64,000 nt of DNA from Chelonoidis abingdonii (GCF_003597395.2 NC_133770.1:78531285-78595284); one strand, 5' to 3'; shown: positions 37,412-50,106, counted from the first letter of the stretch. The notes: generated by a model from the letters alone, not told the origin. Made by a program: numbers and translations.

Positions 37412-39095
37412 CACTATCATTGGATTCAGGTCTACAAAAGACAGTTAAAATTGATTCAAAATAAATGGCTCAATTTAAATAAAATAAGAACTGACCTGAA
37501 ACTTTATTCAAAATTCAAACCAAAAGTTTGCTTAGTCCAGAAATTCAAGCCTCCAGTTTCCTTCCTGTAGAAAAGGCCATGGGAGTGTCTCGTGGGGGTA
37601 GGAAAACTCCCCGAGGTTCTACCCTCATGGGGTTTCTTCTAAAATCTTTCACTGGGGCAGAGCTTGCCCCAGGCAAAAAAAAGTAAGAGGTCTAGTCACG
37701 AAGCCCTGCAATTTTTAAAAAATTCCCTTGGATCTCAGGCAGTAGCCTGAGACACAGGTCAATTCACTTATTTGCCTCTTTGCTGAATCTGAGGCCGCCA
37801 GTCGTCCTGTGCTCCCTGACAGCTTCGTTTCATTGGATCTCTACTTCCAGGAACTCACCTACTCATGACAGCCTCTGAAAGCCTTCCCCACTCACCATGA
37901 AGAGCACGTTCCATAGTGCAGACATTACCGTAGTCTATCACTGTATTAACACCTAGGCACATTCTTTGCAAGGTGGGGTTCTGAATCCCACCCAGCTATC
38001 TCCATGCATGTTTCTAGTCCTGCATGCAGTCCATGAGGTTTGGTCCTTTTTGCTGAGACAAGTGCACTCTATTGTACAGATCTGAGAGTATCTGAGAGGT
38101 ATGATATGGCCCTTATTTTTCATTTTTGCTAATCTCAGCATTTCCTAGTGCTGGTTAAAAGCAAAAGAAAGTGACCAAATACCACAGGACAAGCTATTTA
38201 GCTATCTAGTTAGATTTCCAGTCCGGTTTTGAAGGCCCAGTAGAGTTTCAGATTGTTTGGCTAAAGCTCTCCACTGAACTTCTGAACCCTTTGAAGTTCA
38301 CCAATCACTACTTTTCCTCTTTTGCTGATTTGACTTTAAAATAAGATATTTTGACCTCTGACATATGCCAACTGTTTCTTCACAATTCTTAAAGCTGCAT
38401 AGGGAGCACATGTGTATTAAAATGAGTGTCTCCCAGCATGCGTCACTGGGAAATGTCCTGTTTCTTTTGTATACTGCTGTATATTTCAAAGTTGTCACAT
38501 CTACACTTTAGTTTTATTTTTTAAAACCATTTCTTTTCTGAATTCAGGAGTATTTCTAATAAGGTGAAACTTTTCAGACAGAACTGCTTTAAATAATCAA
38601 AGGAAGGAACACTGCCAAGTTAACTTCCCCGCCAAGTAAGCTTATTTTATTAAAACAGTATTTTAAACAAATCTCATTTGGATTGTTGGTTCCCCACTCC
38701 CTTTTCCTTCTTAAAAAGAGTTTTCAGTTAGAGTATTTGCGCTCAAGGCAAGAAGAATCCTTGTGCTTTGAGGCCTGCCAGATATCAGGAGCAGACACGG
38801 AAACACTTTAAGAAAAGTATGGCAATTTTAGTAGCAGAAATGTTAGTCTACGAAACTGTGTTAAAGAGGGGCCCAACCAGGCCCCCATGGATGCAGATCA
38901 CATCCTTCCTGTGAAGAAAGTGGGGGACAGGGTGCTGAATGGAGAAAGGGAGGTTCTGGAAGAAGGAGGTGTCATCAGTGCACTGTCTTCTCAGAGATTC
39001 CTCACAGAAATGAATATACCCCCAGGAGGTATTATTTTTCCACAGCCCTAATTCTCTAGTGCAGATGCATGCTTAAGGGAGTGGGATACCTAGAA
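37412..39095. other. RBMS3 intron, nothing recognised
   Basis: AT-rich, short frames only, no repeat ends seen. Confidence 0.5.
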
Positions 39096-39505
39096 CAGTG
39101 GCTCTCAACCTTTTCAGACTACTGTACCCCCTTCAGGGGTCTTGATTTATCTTGCATACTCCAGGTGTCACTTCACTTAAAAACTACTTGCTTACAAAAT
39201 CAGACATAAAAATACAAGTGTCACAGCACACTATTACTGAAAAATTGCTGACTTTCTCATTTTTACGGTATCATTATAAAATAAATCAATTGGAATATAA
39301 ATATTGTACTTACATTTCAGTGTATAGTATATAGAACAGTATACACAAGTCATTGTCTGTATACAATTTTAGTTTGTACGGATTTCACTAGTGCTTTTTA
39401 TGTAGCCTGTTGAAAAATTGGCAAATATCTAGATGAGTTCATGTAGCCCCTGGAAGACCTCTAATTACTTCCAGGGGTATGTGTACCTCTGGTTGAGTAC
39501 CACTG
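39096..39505. mobile_element. hAT-type MITE
   Basis: A 410-bp element with ends CAGTGGCTCTCAACC and GGTTGAGTACCACTG. Flanking octamers ACCTAGAA (39088-39095) and ACATAGAG (39506-39513) match at 6 of 8 positions, a decayed 8-bp duplication. The subterminal GTACCCCCTTCAGGGGT and CCAGGGGTATGTGTAC are inverted. The interior is AT-rich with no coding capacity. Confidence 0.8.
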
Positions 39506-39653
39506 ACATAGAGCAGCTGCCCTCTGGAGAACCCAGTGGATCCATGCCAATGAGAGAGATGGTGGGGTGGAGAGTGGAGGATCCAGATCTGGTGAGGCAC
39601 AGAGCATCTGAGTATCTATAAAATATATAGTTATATAGATAGATATAGATAAC

Positions 39654-39729
39654 ATACACACACACACTCTCACACCAGTAGCCTTTGGTGTGTGTGTGTA
39701 TGTGTGTGTGTGTAGATAGATAGATAGAT
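39654..39729. repeat. Compound CA / TG / TAGA microsatellite
   Basis: A CA run, then TG runs, then TAGA units. The CA and TG runs are inverted and could form a cruciform. It lies between the hAT MITE and the CR1 fragment. Confidence 0.9.
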
Positions 39730-39856
39730 GTAGAGGTCACCATAGATTGCACATGCAGAGATAAATAGATCTATATAGTACGGGGAGGCAGTTTGTAACT
39801 GAAAATTCAGTCTCGGAGGTAACAATATGAGAGTATAACTTTTTATAGAAACTGTT

Positions 39857-40522
39857 GCCCAAACATCTGGGGTCATGGTGGATAATCAGCTGAAAATGAG
39901 AACCCAGTATGACTCTGTGGCCAAAAAAACCTAGCATGATCCTGGAATGCATAAACAGGGGAATCTCTAGTAAGAGTGCTTCTATACTTGGAACTGGTGC
40001 GAACACTGCTGGAATACTGGGTTCAGTTCTGGTTCCCACAACCAAAAAGTATGTTGATTATTTGGAGAGAGTTTGGAGAAGAACCCATAAGAATGACTGA
40101 AGGATTAGAAAATATGCCTTATAGTCACAGACTCAAGGAGCTCAGTCTACATATCTTAACAAGGAGAATATTAAGGTGTGACTTGATTGCAGTCTGTAAG
40201 GATCTCCATGGAGAACGAACATTTAATAATGGGTTCTTCAGTCTAATAGAGAAAGGCATAACATGATTCAATGGCTGGAAGCTGAAGCTGGACAAATAAG
40301 ACTGGAAATAAGGTGTACATTTGTAACTGTGATAGTACTTAACCACTAAAACAGTTTACCAAGGGTTGTGGTGGATTCTTCATCGCTGAACATTTTTAAA
40401 TTAAGATTTGATGTTTTCCTAAAAAATTATGTTCTCGGATTTATTTGGAGGGGAGTTCTATGGCCTGTGTTATACAGACTGGATGATTACAATGGTCCCT
40501 TCTGGCCTTGAAATCTACAAAC
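39857..40522 (+). mobile_element. CR1 LINE 3' end (RT C-terminus and 3' UTR)
   Basis: Decayed coding sequence in alternating frames: MVDNQLKM, then LEYWVQFWFPQPK, then RLKELSLHILTRRILRCDLI, the usual C-terminal motifs of the CR1 reverse transcriptase ([28 protein letters not shown] type). The following 3' UTR has CCAAGGGTTGTGGTGGATTC, GACTGGATGATTACAATGG and TCCCTTCTGGCCTTGAAATC, the standard CR1 tail. The left part is 5'-truncated, as is usual for CR1. Confidence 0.88.
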
Positions 40523-41393
40523 GTAGGATGTTTCACAGAATTTAATGGCTTGACCTTACCATGCATTGTTCTTTTTTTTGTGTTTGTGTAAGGAAAATAT
40601 TGTTCAGAATATAGCCCTGGCTGTTAGAGTTCAGAAACAGTCTACAGAGAAAAAATAAACCTGGCTTATTTCACAGGTTTTGAGATGTGCGGTTTTTTGA
40701 CTAATCATTCCACAACATAATCATTTCTTTGTGTGATTCACAAATTACAATTTAAATACACAATGCAAATGAGGGCCTTTTTAATGAGGAAAACTTACTC
40801 ATTTCTGTTTAAATCGTAACAAAGAGAAAAAAGGCTGAGCACAATTTTTTTGCCAGTGGAATTAAGCAAAGTAAAATGTTGAATGAGGGTTTTCAAGTTT
40901 CTTCCTTTCTAAACCAACCCTTGCCCTCAAGGGACATGCCAAATTTTCTATTATTTCCTATGTGTTTTTCAAGGAAGGATTTTAAGTTTGAAGAAAGATG
41001 CAGAGTGAGTAGTTTTATTAGAATCTGTTCACCTTCTGGGGTCAGTAATTAGAAAACTATATTATCGAAATATTGAAAATGTCATTCTTTGAAAACTTGC
41101 AAAATTGCAAATATCTATTTCCTTGAATGCCTTTGAAGCTTCACAGTTCATTGTAGTTAAAATGAGAATGAAGTTAGTGAAAATTAGAGTATATTTTTTC
41201 ATGATTCATGTCCATGGATCAAAACCAGTTAGTTTTCATAGAGCTGGTGTTCCTTGTGCCTTTAATAGTCACTGATCTAAACTTTTCAAATTATCCTTTG
41301 ACAGCTATATATGTGGTAGAGAGAATATTTATTTAGAGAATAGCTAGTTATCAACCACAAAAAAAAAAGTAAAGATGAACCGAAGATTTAAAA

Positions 41394-42156
41394 ATGATTT
41401 GTGGGAGAGAGTGTGCGGTGTGGGGTCCGGGAGGGAGTTTAGATGTGGGAGGGGGTATGGGTTCCAGGACAGGGCTCAGGGCTGAGGTAGGGGGTTGGGG
41501 TGCAGGAGGGGGATCAGGGCTGGGGAAGGGGGTTGAAGTTCAGGAGGGAGTGTGGGGTGCAGGCTCTGGGAGGGAGTTTGGGTGCAGAAGGGGGTTCCAA
41601 CCTGGGGCAAGAGGTTCGGGTGTGGGTGGGGATGCGAGGTCTGGGAGGGAAGAGGGAGTTAGGGTGCAGGATGGGGTTCCAAAGTGGGGCAGGGGCTTTG
41701 GGATGTGGGTTCTGGCCGGGCAGCACTTACCTCAGACAGCTCCTGGTCTGTGGTGCAGCGGCACTAAGGTAGGCTCCCTGGCTCCACGCTGCTCCTGGAA
41801 GCAACCGATATGTCTGGCCCCTAGGCGGAGAGACCCAGGGGCTCTGCATGCTGCCCACACCCAGAAGGCACTGCCCCTGCAGCTCCCTTTGGCTATGGTT
41901 CCCAGACAATGAGAGCTGCGGAGCCGGCGCTGGGAGCGGAGGCAGCATGCAGAGCTTCCCAGATCGCCCTTGTGCTTAGGGGCTGGACATGCCAACCGCT
42001 TCTGGGGAGCTGCGCGGAGCCAGGGCAGGCAGGGAGCCTGCTTTAGCCCTGCTGCACTGCCGACCGGACGTTTAACAGCCCGGTCAGCAGTGCTGACCAG
42101 AGCCGCCAGGGTCCCTTTTTGACCGGGCGTTCAAGTGGAAAACTGGGTGCACTGTC
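41394..42156. mobile_element. G-rich member of the TAGGG-end MITE family
   Basis: The left half (41394-41720) is a run of loosely repeated GGAGGGAGTTTGGGTGCAGG units (unit about 30-40 bp); the right half is GC-rich and ends CACTGTCACCCTAA near 42156, the complement of the TAGGGTGAC end seen at 19361. The left terminus was not found. Long open frames here, up to 172 codons, are products of the G-rich repeats and are not genes. Confidence 0.5.
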
Positions 42157-43609
42157 ACCCTAATAGACTAGTCGTCTGCAAAATTACTAGGTGTAGTGAA
42201 TCCTTAGATTGTTTTTGTTGTTGTTTTTCCTACTTTTTACCTTCTAAATGTTAAGTTTTGTCTTCACTGTTTCAATGGAGGTCTTCACTGGAAGAGCCAG
42301 CAATGTGGGTTAGCCCTGAAGGGAAGAGGAGGAGATGTTGAATCTTTAATATAATGGCCTTTCTTCCAACTGTTCATGAGGCATTTGAATTCAAAAGTTG
42401 TTAAGGAAAACAAACAGAGATTTAAACAGACTAAATAAAAAATCACTTCCCCATCAGTGAATCTGCTTTCACTTCTGTGGAGTTTGTGATATCCTAAACC
42501 TACTCATTCTCTAGTCACCCAGAAAGTTGTTTGTTTGTTATTATTAACAGTAAGAATTGCCAATGCTACCCTTTGATTTTAATTTAATTTTTGAACTGGT
42601 TAGATATTGAAATTCTGGGGTACCCAAAAGTACACAGTCACCAAAAAGATAATGAACACCAAAGTATGGTCCCACCATCAGGCCTATCTGGTGTTGAAAA
42701 TCTGTGGTCCAAATATTCAGTAACCAAAAAATTACCTGATAAATAACGGTCTGGGGTTTCAGCTAGTATTTCATCATTAGTACCACTACTCATAGAATGA
42801 AGGAGACACTATCGCCTCACTGCAACATAAGTAATAGTGATGGATGAAAAAACTTGGAAGACAGTATTCACTACTTCACACAGCCGAGGAACTGGAAAAC
42901 ACTGAGGCATGAATTATGTGGCTTTCATTTCTTTGTTCTCAAGAACATCCTTCCAGCAATGTTCATCGTCACTGGATGGAAGGCTGATGCTATCCCTCAT
43001 ATAATTTATCTAGTGTTTTTAATATTCTGGTTATTGTATTATAGAGAAAACAATGGATGGTTTTCACATAGGCTATAGTTACTCATCAGTTTCTAGCCCT
43101 GATGAGTCATGAAACTTGAGACTGTAAACCTGTCAGTGGTGCAAGATGAATATTGGCTCTCTTGGGCCTCAGGCCAGTGCAATTTTGTAAGGAAGAATTA
43201 CACAATTTGCTGGGAAAGAAGTAAACAATTCTCTATTTTGCAGTTGTTTGAAATGGCAGCTCTTTGAAACTATTCAGAGGAGCAAAATGTTAGAGATATT
43301 GTATTAGGTGTATTACTAGGCAAAATATATCACTGCAACACGTATTTGTCTTGTCTGGCTCTCTAATACGAAGCTTTCATTTAATGGCAAATGTAATAGT
43401 AAAAAGTATCGTGGTCACCATTAAAATTTTTGGGTCCTATGTTGATTCCCTTACTGCACAGGTATGCCCTGTACTCGTCAGTCTGGAGTAAGGGTATCAG
43501 AATCTGACTTTTTCCTTTTTTGCTTTTCAAGCAGATAACGTTCACAGTAATCCGTGTCTGTAGTACAGATGAAAGCTGGGAATGTGATGGTAACATATAT
43601 GCAAGGGAG

Positions 43610-43651
43610 TGTGTGTGTGTGTGTGTGGGTAGATAGATAGATAGATAGATA
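43610..43651. repeat. GT / GATA microsatellite
   Basis: A GT run of about nine units followed by GATA units. Confidence 0.95.
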
Positions 43652-44551
43652 AATTGATTGATCCATGAAGTTATGCCAGTTTGCACCAACTGAAGGGGAT
43701 ATGTGTTTAAATATCCCTGGGGAAAATACCTGTAACTATATAACAAATGAACTTTTGCCAGCCTCAGGTGCTCTCTTTTCGCCAATCAATCTCTAATGAA
43801 ACTGTTTTTTAACATCTCTAACTTCCAAGAAGCTGGCAAACAGGCTTTTCTTTATATTTATTCATTTTTGTATTTCCTCCTTTTTTCACCCATACTGGAA
43901 ATGTATCTCCAAATTGCATTGATCCAGGGTGTTGGAGGTACAATATTAATTTCTGATCCAAAAATCGTTTTAAAGTTGTATATGTCATGACCATCAAATC
44001 TAACAACCTCTGCCTTGCCCTTCGGGATCCCTCCTTTCCAAGAGTTTATAGCATTTGTTTACTGGCTTGAGCAGGGGTGGCACAGAATATTAAAATTTCT
44101 AAACACCATGATTTATGGAAAACCCTTTAAGTTATTTTTCGAGGTTTAAAAATGTGTTAGTACTATTTTTTCCGTCCCTCCAGGGCTTGTACATGCTTAT
44201 TAAGTTGTCTTTACTAGTAGTGGGATATTAAAAAGTAGCACTAATAACAAATTTTATAAGTGTAAAAAAAAGTTTCTGAAATGTATCAGAGGCAAAAACC
44301 ATTTGGTATACAAGTGTTATTGGCAGTGTTCTGGGAAAACTTTCCAGAACCGGGTAATGTGACTATTACAAACAACACCATACACAGAGAAAGCAGAAAG
44401 GAATGGAATGGTGTAAAGGAATGGAGAAGCAATGAGTGAGTTAAGCGGATCATGCTGAACACATGACAAAACATCTGTTATGTCTCTACCATCATATATT
44501 TTGTTACGTTTACCGATTTAGGGATTCCAAATAATGATTATTTTATATTCC

Positions 44552-44602
44552 AGACAGACAGATGGACACGCACGGACACGCGCGCGCGCGCACACACACA
44601 CA
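44552..44602. repeat. CA / CG alternating purine-pyrimidine tract
   Basis: GACA units, then ACACGCGCGCGCGCGCACAC and more CA. A continuous alternating tract with five to six CG steps, able in principle to adopt Z-DNA. Confidence 0.9.
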
Positions 44603-45339
44603 GAGTTTTTGCTGGTAGTAGTACTTAAAGTTAAGTTTGTTAATAGTTGCCGCTATTTTGGATGCTCACAATTTTCTAGGCTATTTCCATTTTTTATGCT
44701 GAATTTTTCAGTTTTAGGACTCAACCAAACTATGGGTTTTTTTAAAATTAAGTTTGAAGAACTATTCTTCCGCCATTTTTTCTGTGATTCAAGTGAAAAA
44801 AATAAACAAACATCACACTTATTTAAGAATATTAGCCACAAATTCATGGGTTTAGTCTCCTGGGACAGCTTCCACATAACTTGTATATATCTCATTGAAA
44901 CAGCGATGTTTTCAATGAACAAAACAAAACAAAAACTTGCCCAACATCAGGGACTGATTATAATCATGAGTGAAGAAAAACCCTTTCCAGATTGCATAGT
45001 GCCATGTTAGCGGAACAGTATGATGCTCTGAATTCGAAGTTTTCTTTTAAAATAAATGCTTTTTTGTTTCTGAAAACACAGCCAGTCACACTGTAGACCG
45101 AGGTGCTGCTGCGTTAACTTACCCTTTCAGAAAACAGTCTCCAGCCAACCATTCTGTACCCTGTTGTCACCACAGTCCTGCATGGATCATCCCCTGCCTC
45201 TACAGAAGTAGGGCCAGGCTCAGGCTCATTAAGCCTATGCACCATCCCCCTTTCCTGATCCCTGTGAAGAGCCATCTGGGATGGGTCAGGTGCTCAGACA
45301 GTAACAGTGGTTGTTACTTGTAAATATTTAGATAGATAA

Positions 45340-45831
45340 GACCTGGCAATTCCCTTTGCCCTGTCAACAGTGTGGAACCTGCAGTACACTTATTACAGCA
45401 TAAGCTTATGCCCACTTTTCCATAGAGATCTTCCACACCCTGGAATCCTTTTAAAAAAGGTCTACTGGGCAGATGAGCCTGAGGAGCCCTCCGTCCTTTA
45501 TCCTCCCTCTCCCATGTCAGAGCCTCACATCTCGTGGCAGGACTTTAAAACACACAAACTTTTTAAAAATAAATTTCCTCTGTTTAAAGAAAAAATCCAA
45601 GTGAACATAGCAGTCATGAGAGGTGATGGGTTGTCTGCTCTGGAGATTCAAGTGGTGGCACAACACAATGAGGAGCTTGTGCTTCCCAAATTGTCCTGCC
45701 AGTCTGCCTCAACCCTGAACAAAAATACCACCTGGAGGAGTGAGGGGCGCAGTTCATTCTCCATCGCTGTTCCATTCCTGGCTTTTCTGACATGTTTGCT
45801 AATGGTGATGTGGACAGTTGTTAGCTAGAAG
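45340..45831 (+). other. Unidentified open frame of about 163 codons
   Basis: An uninterrupted frame from just after a TAA at 45337 to the TAG ending at 45831. It has no ATG near its beginning (the first start-like codon, at 45370, is GTG), so if it is coding it would be an exon or a truncated retro-copy. The middle reads protein-like, with KKVYWADEPEEPSVLYPPSP and a basic KTHKLFKNKFPLFKEK stretch, and the C-terminus is a hydrophobic segment (VPFLAFLTCLLMVMW) able to span a membrane. An AG follows a T-rich stretch just before the RDLPHPG segment, so an exon starting near 45427 is possible. I cannot name the family. It lies in the RBMS3 intron, same strand. Confidence 0.3.
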
Positions 45832-46217
45832 CTGCTTTGACATTGCCAGCTCATTCCACACAGGTCACCATCTGATCCTGTAGTAATTACCATCTGGATT
45901 TGTCCCAGTGACTGATAGCAGAAAGGCTGTGTTGTAGCGCTTCAACAAATTCTTCAGACAGCCATTCCCTAAAATATTTTATAAAGTAATCAGCACATTT
46001 TTTTGATTGTGCTTTTCTGCTTCACTGCAGAGATTCAATGTTACTTGTCCCAGACAATCTACAACTGCTGCTGACAGTTCCGAGAAATCATAGAGTGATC
46101 TAGTCATAGAAGGTGTGATCTTTGAAAGAAAATGTAGCTGTTTCTAAGCTTAACTCTTTCATACCCGGTCTGAATCTATTTATGAACTACCTGCATCACT
46201 GGGAGGCAGCAGAACTT

Positions 46218-46301
46218 GGCCCTCAATTATACCAGTGTAAATGTGGAGTAAGTCCATTGATCACAATGGAGTTATTGATTTATACTGGTGTAATTAAGAG
46301 T
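46218..46301. repeat. Palindromic repeat (ACACCAG type), 243 bp before an RBMS3 exon
   Basis: CAATTATACCAGTGTAAATG on the left answers TTTATACTGGTGTAATTA on the right around GTCCATTGATCACAATGGAG. It lies in the intron just upstream of exon 46544-46590. Confidence 0.6.
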
Positions 46302-46543
46302 ACAGTTTGTTTGTAGGGAGAGGATAGCAAAAATACCAACCCAACCAATAGGCTGGGGAAATCTCTGTCAAGGAAGGTAACCAGACTTTCCAAAGTACTG
46401 TGAGAAATTTTAGCTTGCTTTGTGGACCTAAGTCAATGTACATCAAAACTGAACGCACATTAAATGGAATTCTAAAAGAATATTTAATGCCATTTTGTCT
46501 ACAGCTAGAGTAAAAATCTGTTTTTTCCCCTAACTATGTGCAG

Positions 46544-46590
46544 GCTGGCATGGCTTTGACCTATGATCCAACAGCTGCTATACAGAATGG
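46544..46590 (+). CDS. RBMS3: RBMS3 internal exon: 47-nt linker exon
   Basis: Short exon of 47 nt between a good acceptor (TTTTTTCCCC tract, then GTGCAG, AG at 46542-46543) and a consensus donor GTAAGT at 46591. It encodes AGMALTYDPTAAIQN plus the first two bases of a glycine codon, matching the RBMS3 linker right after RRM2. It runs from phase 0 to phase 2, so skipping this exon alone would shift the frame, while skipping it together with the next exon (144 nt in all) would not. The extra VRL residues seen before AGM in RBMS1 are absent, which supports RBMS3. The preceding intron is about 15.8 kb. Confidence 0.95.
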
Positions 46591-47479
46591 GTAAGTAACA
46601 TATGCTTTTCAATTCCTTTTTAAAATTATTTGTGGGGCTCTCTTTCCAGTTTCTCTTCCTGCAGTGAAACTCATTCAGAAGCAAATTCATCCAATAATCA
46701 TTTTATATGGCTATGTCAATGTGCACTGGCAAGTACATTCCATAGTTTTCATTTTTGTTTTTATTCTCTGTTGTGTGTAATATCTACTTAAACAAGAAGT
46801 TTCTTTTCCTAATAGTTTCCATCTCCATTTGGCAAAGACTGTTTTTTCCCCATTATTGACTTCATTTTAGTTAAAATAATTATTATGAATGCCAGCATGG
46901 TTTGTGTAATAAGATTGTTACTTAATCTGAGTTTCTTCTGCTAGCTGGATGGCTGTCACAGCATTGCTTGAACAGAAAGGCTGAAGACAAAGCCTTAGAT
47001 TTAGTTTTTGAGCAAAAGAGATTTAGGCTAGACTTACAAACTATGCTGACCTTCATTTTTCACCCACAACTTCCTGAGACAAATAATTGAAGGTGCAATT
47101 TTTGAAATGTGCCTGCATACTTCAATCATTAACTATCTGACCACCTGATTACACCTGCCATTAATAACATCACCAGAGTTTAATAACATCACTGCTCCTT
47201 GATTCAATGATTTCCTTTTAACTCCCCCACAATTCATCTGTTAGTCTCTGTACATCGTATGGATGCAGTTCTGTATCATTTTTCGCATGCATACTTGCAT
47301 ATTTGATGGTATATATTTTGTTGCCTTGCTGTGATGGGTAAGTGCAATCAAAAACTAGCTAATGGGATTTGTGCTGGTTAAGTGTGGGAGCACCTTGATG
47401 TTTGGCTGGCAAAGTGAACAAATATGATTCAATATGTTCAGGTATATTGGACTGTATCACACACTGTATTTTAGCACAA

Positions 47480-48065
47480 TTTTTCAGGTAGTGAGTATTC
47501 TTGTGTAATTCTTTAGCAATAATGGGAGATGAGCAGCTAAAGTCTGAACATCAAGTTGAGCATATACTCCAGTACTTGGAAAAGCAAGACATTATACTTG
47601 TGCTTGTAGCAAGATTGAGCAGGCCTATTCATGAGACCCATGGAGCTCTGCACAAAGCTGGTAAAATCCAGCTGACTTATTTGAGAGGTGTGGCTTATTA
47701 ACTCCACCTGGCTTACAACAGAGGTGGAGTGGCTTTCAAAGGAGAGGCAACAGGATCATTAGGACAGGGGAGGGAAAACCTAGGGACAGCCAATCTCAAG
47801 GAGGAAGCCTAGGATGAGATTTAAGTTACTGATAAAACTAACCTCTAAGAAGGTTGACTGTACCTGTTAGCAAGCCTTAACTCCAAACAGGATATGAGGA
47901 AGGAGCAAGTGGCTGTCTAGAGAGAGGCAGCTAGGACAGAGGTGGCCCTGGAAAGCTCATGGAGGAGCTAAACCTTATGTTATGGTATTGTTCTTGAGGT
48001 CTCAACAGAGCCAAACCTTAAGGAAAGGAGTGAGTCTGGACACTAACTGAGGGTCTGTGTGTTCT
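47480..48065. repeat. Purine-rich block, possibly an unrecognised LTR
   Basis: About 580 bp of purine-rich sequence (AGAGAGAGGCAGCTAGGAC, GGACAGGGGAGGG, AAGGAAAGGAGTGAG) that differs from the AT-rich intron around it. No terminal repeats, target duplication or coding relic were found, so the class is unknown. Confidence 0.25.
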
Positions 48066-48257
48066 CCTAATGACAAAAATGGGATTTAGTCCAATCACTG
48101 TGTACTGTCAGTTTTATTATTGTATGATTGTATATTTTCTTTTAAAGTCCATAGCAAAAGTAAAAAAAAAAAAAAGAGAAGTTTTCAACAACAACAAAAC
48201 AAAGTTGTTTCCCCAACAAAGTAATGGATCATTCTCTTTTGAGACTACTAAGTTATA

Positions 48258-48368
48258 GGGCTTGATTCTCCATTCCATTACACTATTTTTATGTCAATGG
48301 AACGCCGTTAAAATCAATGGAGTTACACCAGCATAAAACTGGTGTAATGGAGTGGAGACTCAGGCCCT
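48258..48368. repeat. Palindromic repeat (ACACCAG type)
   Basis: GGGCTTGATTCTCCATTCCA and TTACACTATTTTTATG on the left answer CATAAAACTGGTGTAATGGA and GGAGACTCAGGCCC on the right. Confidence 0.6.
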
Positions 48369-49349
48369 TAGTGTACAATAACAATGCAAGATGAACATCT
48401 TAAGTACCAGTCACAGCACACTGTGCTGCAGAAGCTCTATTCCTCACTCAGTCTCTCTCTGCCTTTTCTGTCTTGTAATCAGGCTTTCTTGAACTGCATT
48501 TATAAAGGCACTTGGATTTTATTTCAGGGAGCAAGTAGGTAGTGCTACCTTATCAGTGTTACAATTCATTATATTACTATTAGTTGTTTAATGCACTTGT
48601 ACAAGAGAATACAAAAGTCTTCTATGTGCATTGTAAACATACTCATTTAAAATGTTGCTGAGGTTTTGGTCCTGTTTTGAGTGTAAGATTGCAGCATACT
48701 GTATCAGTTTAATATTGATAGCTGGGGGACTATACTATGGATTTGCAGAGCAATGGGATCGATATTCAGAGGTGTTTTCCATCTCTGACAGCTGATTCTG
48801 TGGCTTGTTGCAATGGAAACTTGCTGCTGTGATAATGCTTGGTAATACTCTTACATTATGTTAGCCCCAGGATGCTATTCATGAATCTGACTTTTTCAGT
48901 ACTGCCTATGGACATGAGGCATGAGCAAATGGTGTTTATTTCTGGGCAAATAAGGTCTTGCCATTGTGCACGTTCTATGCAAAAGGTTGCACATTCTCCC
49001 ATAGGATAGTAACCGTATTGACATTTTTGGCAGTGTCTTACAAAGAGTCAAATCTCCCAATCTAGCTTGCTTTTTGATGGAGTGAAATATGTGAACTATT
49101 AGACAACAAAAACTTTCCTCGGAGCACTGCTTGTCCTGTGTGCTAGATATCTGATATCCCCTTATTGTGAACACGGTTCTATTAAAGTGATTTATAAATC
49201 TCTCCTTATAAACTTTTCTTATGACAATGGGAGCTGTGTGAATGTATCCCAGAGCAGACTTTTACCTGTAACAACATGTGAATGTGTTTCTCTGTGCACA
49301 TAATATCCACATACAAAAGATCCATTTTTTTTTAATGAAAGAGCAGCCT

Positions 49350-49522
49350 CCAGTTTGCAGGTGCAGTTTGCAACTGCAAAATTTGTACCTGCATTGTTGC
49401 AGTTGCTTTTGAGTTGGAGATATGTCCACCTATATCAACTTGATTGCAGGTGGAGGGGCAAGTAATTTTGATTTGCACCTTCAAATGATTTGTGTGTGCA
49501 AATTGCACCTGCAGACAGAGAG
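49350..49522. repeat. Foldback repeat (TGCAGGTGCA type)
   Basis: TTTGCAGGTGCAGTTTGCAA on the left answers TGTGCAAATTGCACCTGCAG on the right about 130 bp away. The interior AGTTGGAGATATGTCCACC and ATTGCAGGTGGAGGGGCAAG is partly inverted too. A small MITE-like foldback. Confidence 0.5.
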
Positions 49523-50106
49523 GCTAAGCCTCAGTCTTTGAGAATGCACATATATAAGTCATAACATATAGGTCGATTACCTCCAAATCTACAATTCTGA
49601 TAAAGTACTGTGCTTTCCCATGCCAGTGAATTTGGGAACCAAATTCAGTGGTGAGTCTAGAAGGGCCAAAAAGGAGTCAAAGCTGGTGTCACTTCTGCCA
49701 GTTCTTTCCCCCACCCCTCTCCAGTGTATACATTGGCAGCTAAGATTTCTAGATTCCATTAGATGCATGCACTCATTCATTCTCACAGTCACCAACATAT
49801 AACTGTCACCTCACATCTCCTCAAGATAAGTCTAAAGAAATTTGTGGTGTCACAAAAACCAAGAGGCCACAGAGAGAAGCAGAGCAAGAAAAGCAACTGT
49901 CAGAAGAGTATAGCAATGTGTGCGTCAGAGTAGGCTCCTCTTTACATTTCACTCGTACCCTTTCTTTAGGATCCACAGCATGTATGTTACACAAGTTCAG
50001 ATTCCATCAGTGAATAGGTGTCAGGGAGTTTGGGTGGGATGTTTATGAGGTGCCTCTAAGAGAGGCAGCACACTACTCACAGCACAGGGAAAGAGATGTC
50101 TAAGGT

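Larger units (their letters stand above)
42157..45339. other. RBMS3 intron, microsatellites only
   Basis: Contains the microsatellites at 43610 and 44552. The 158-codon frame at 44534-45010 begins in the CA/CG repeat and is not protein-like. Confidence 0.5.

Noticed and set aside
39654..39729. CRISPR-like array of short repeats
   Set aside because: Simple microsatellite with no spacers, in a vertebrate intron.
41394..41912. 172-codon frame rich in G, R and W
   Set aside because: It is produced by G-rich repeat units; the other frames and the reverse strand are similarly open, and the sequence belongs to a MITE.
44534..45010. 158-codon frame
   Set aside because: It starts within a CA/CG microsatellite and reads as AT-rich intron.
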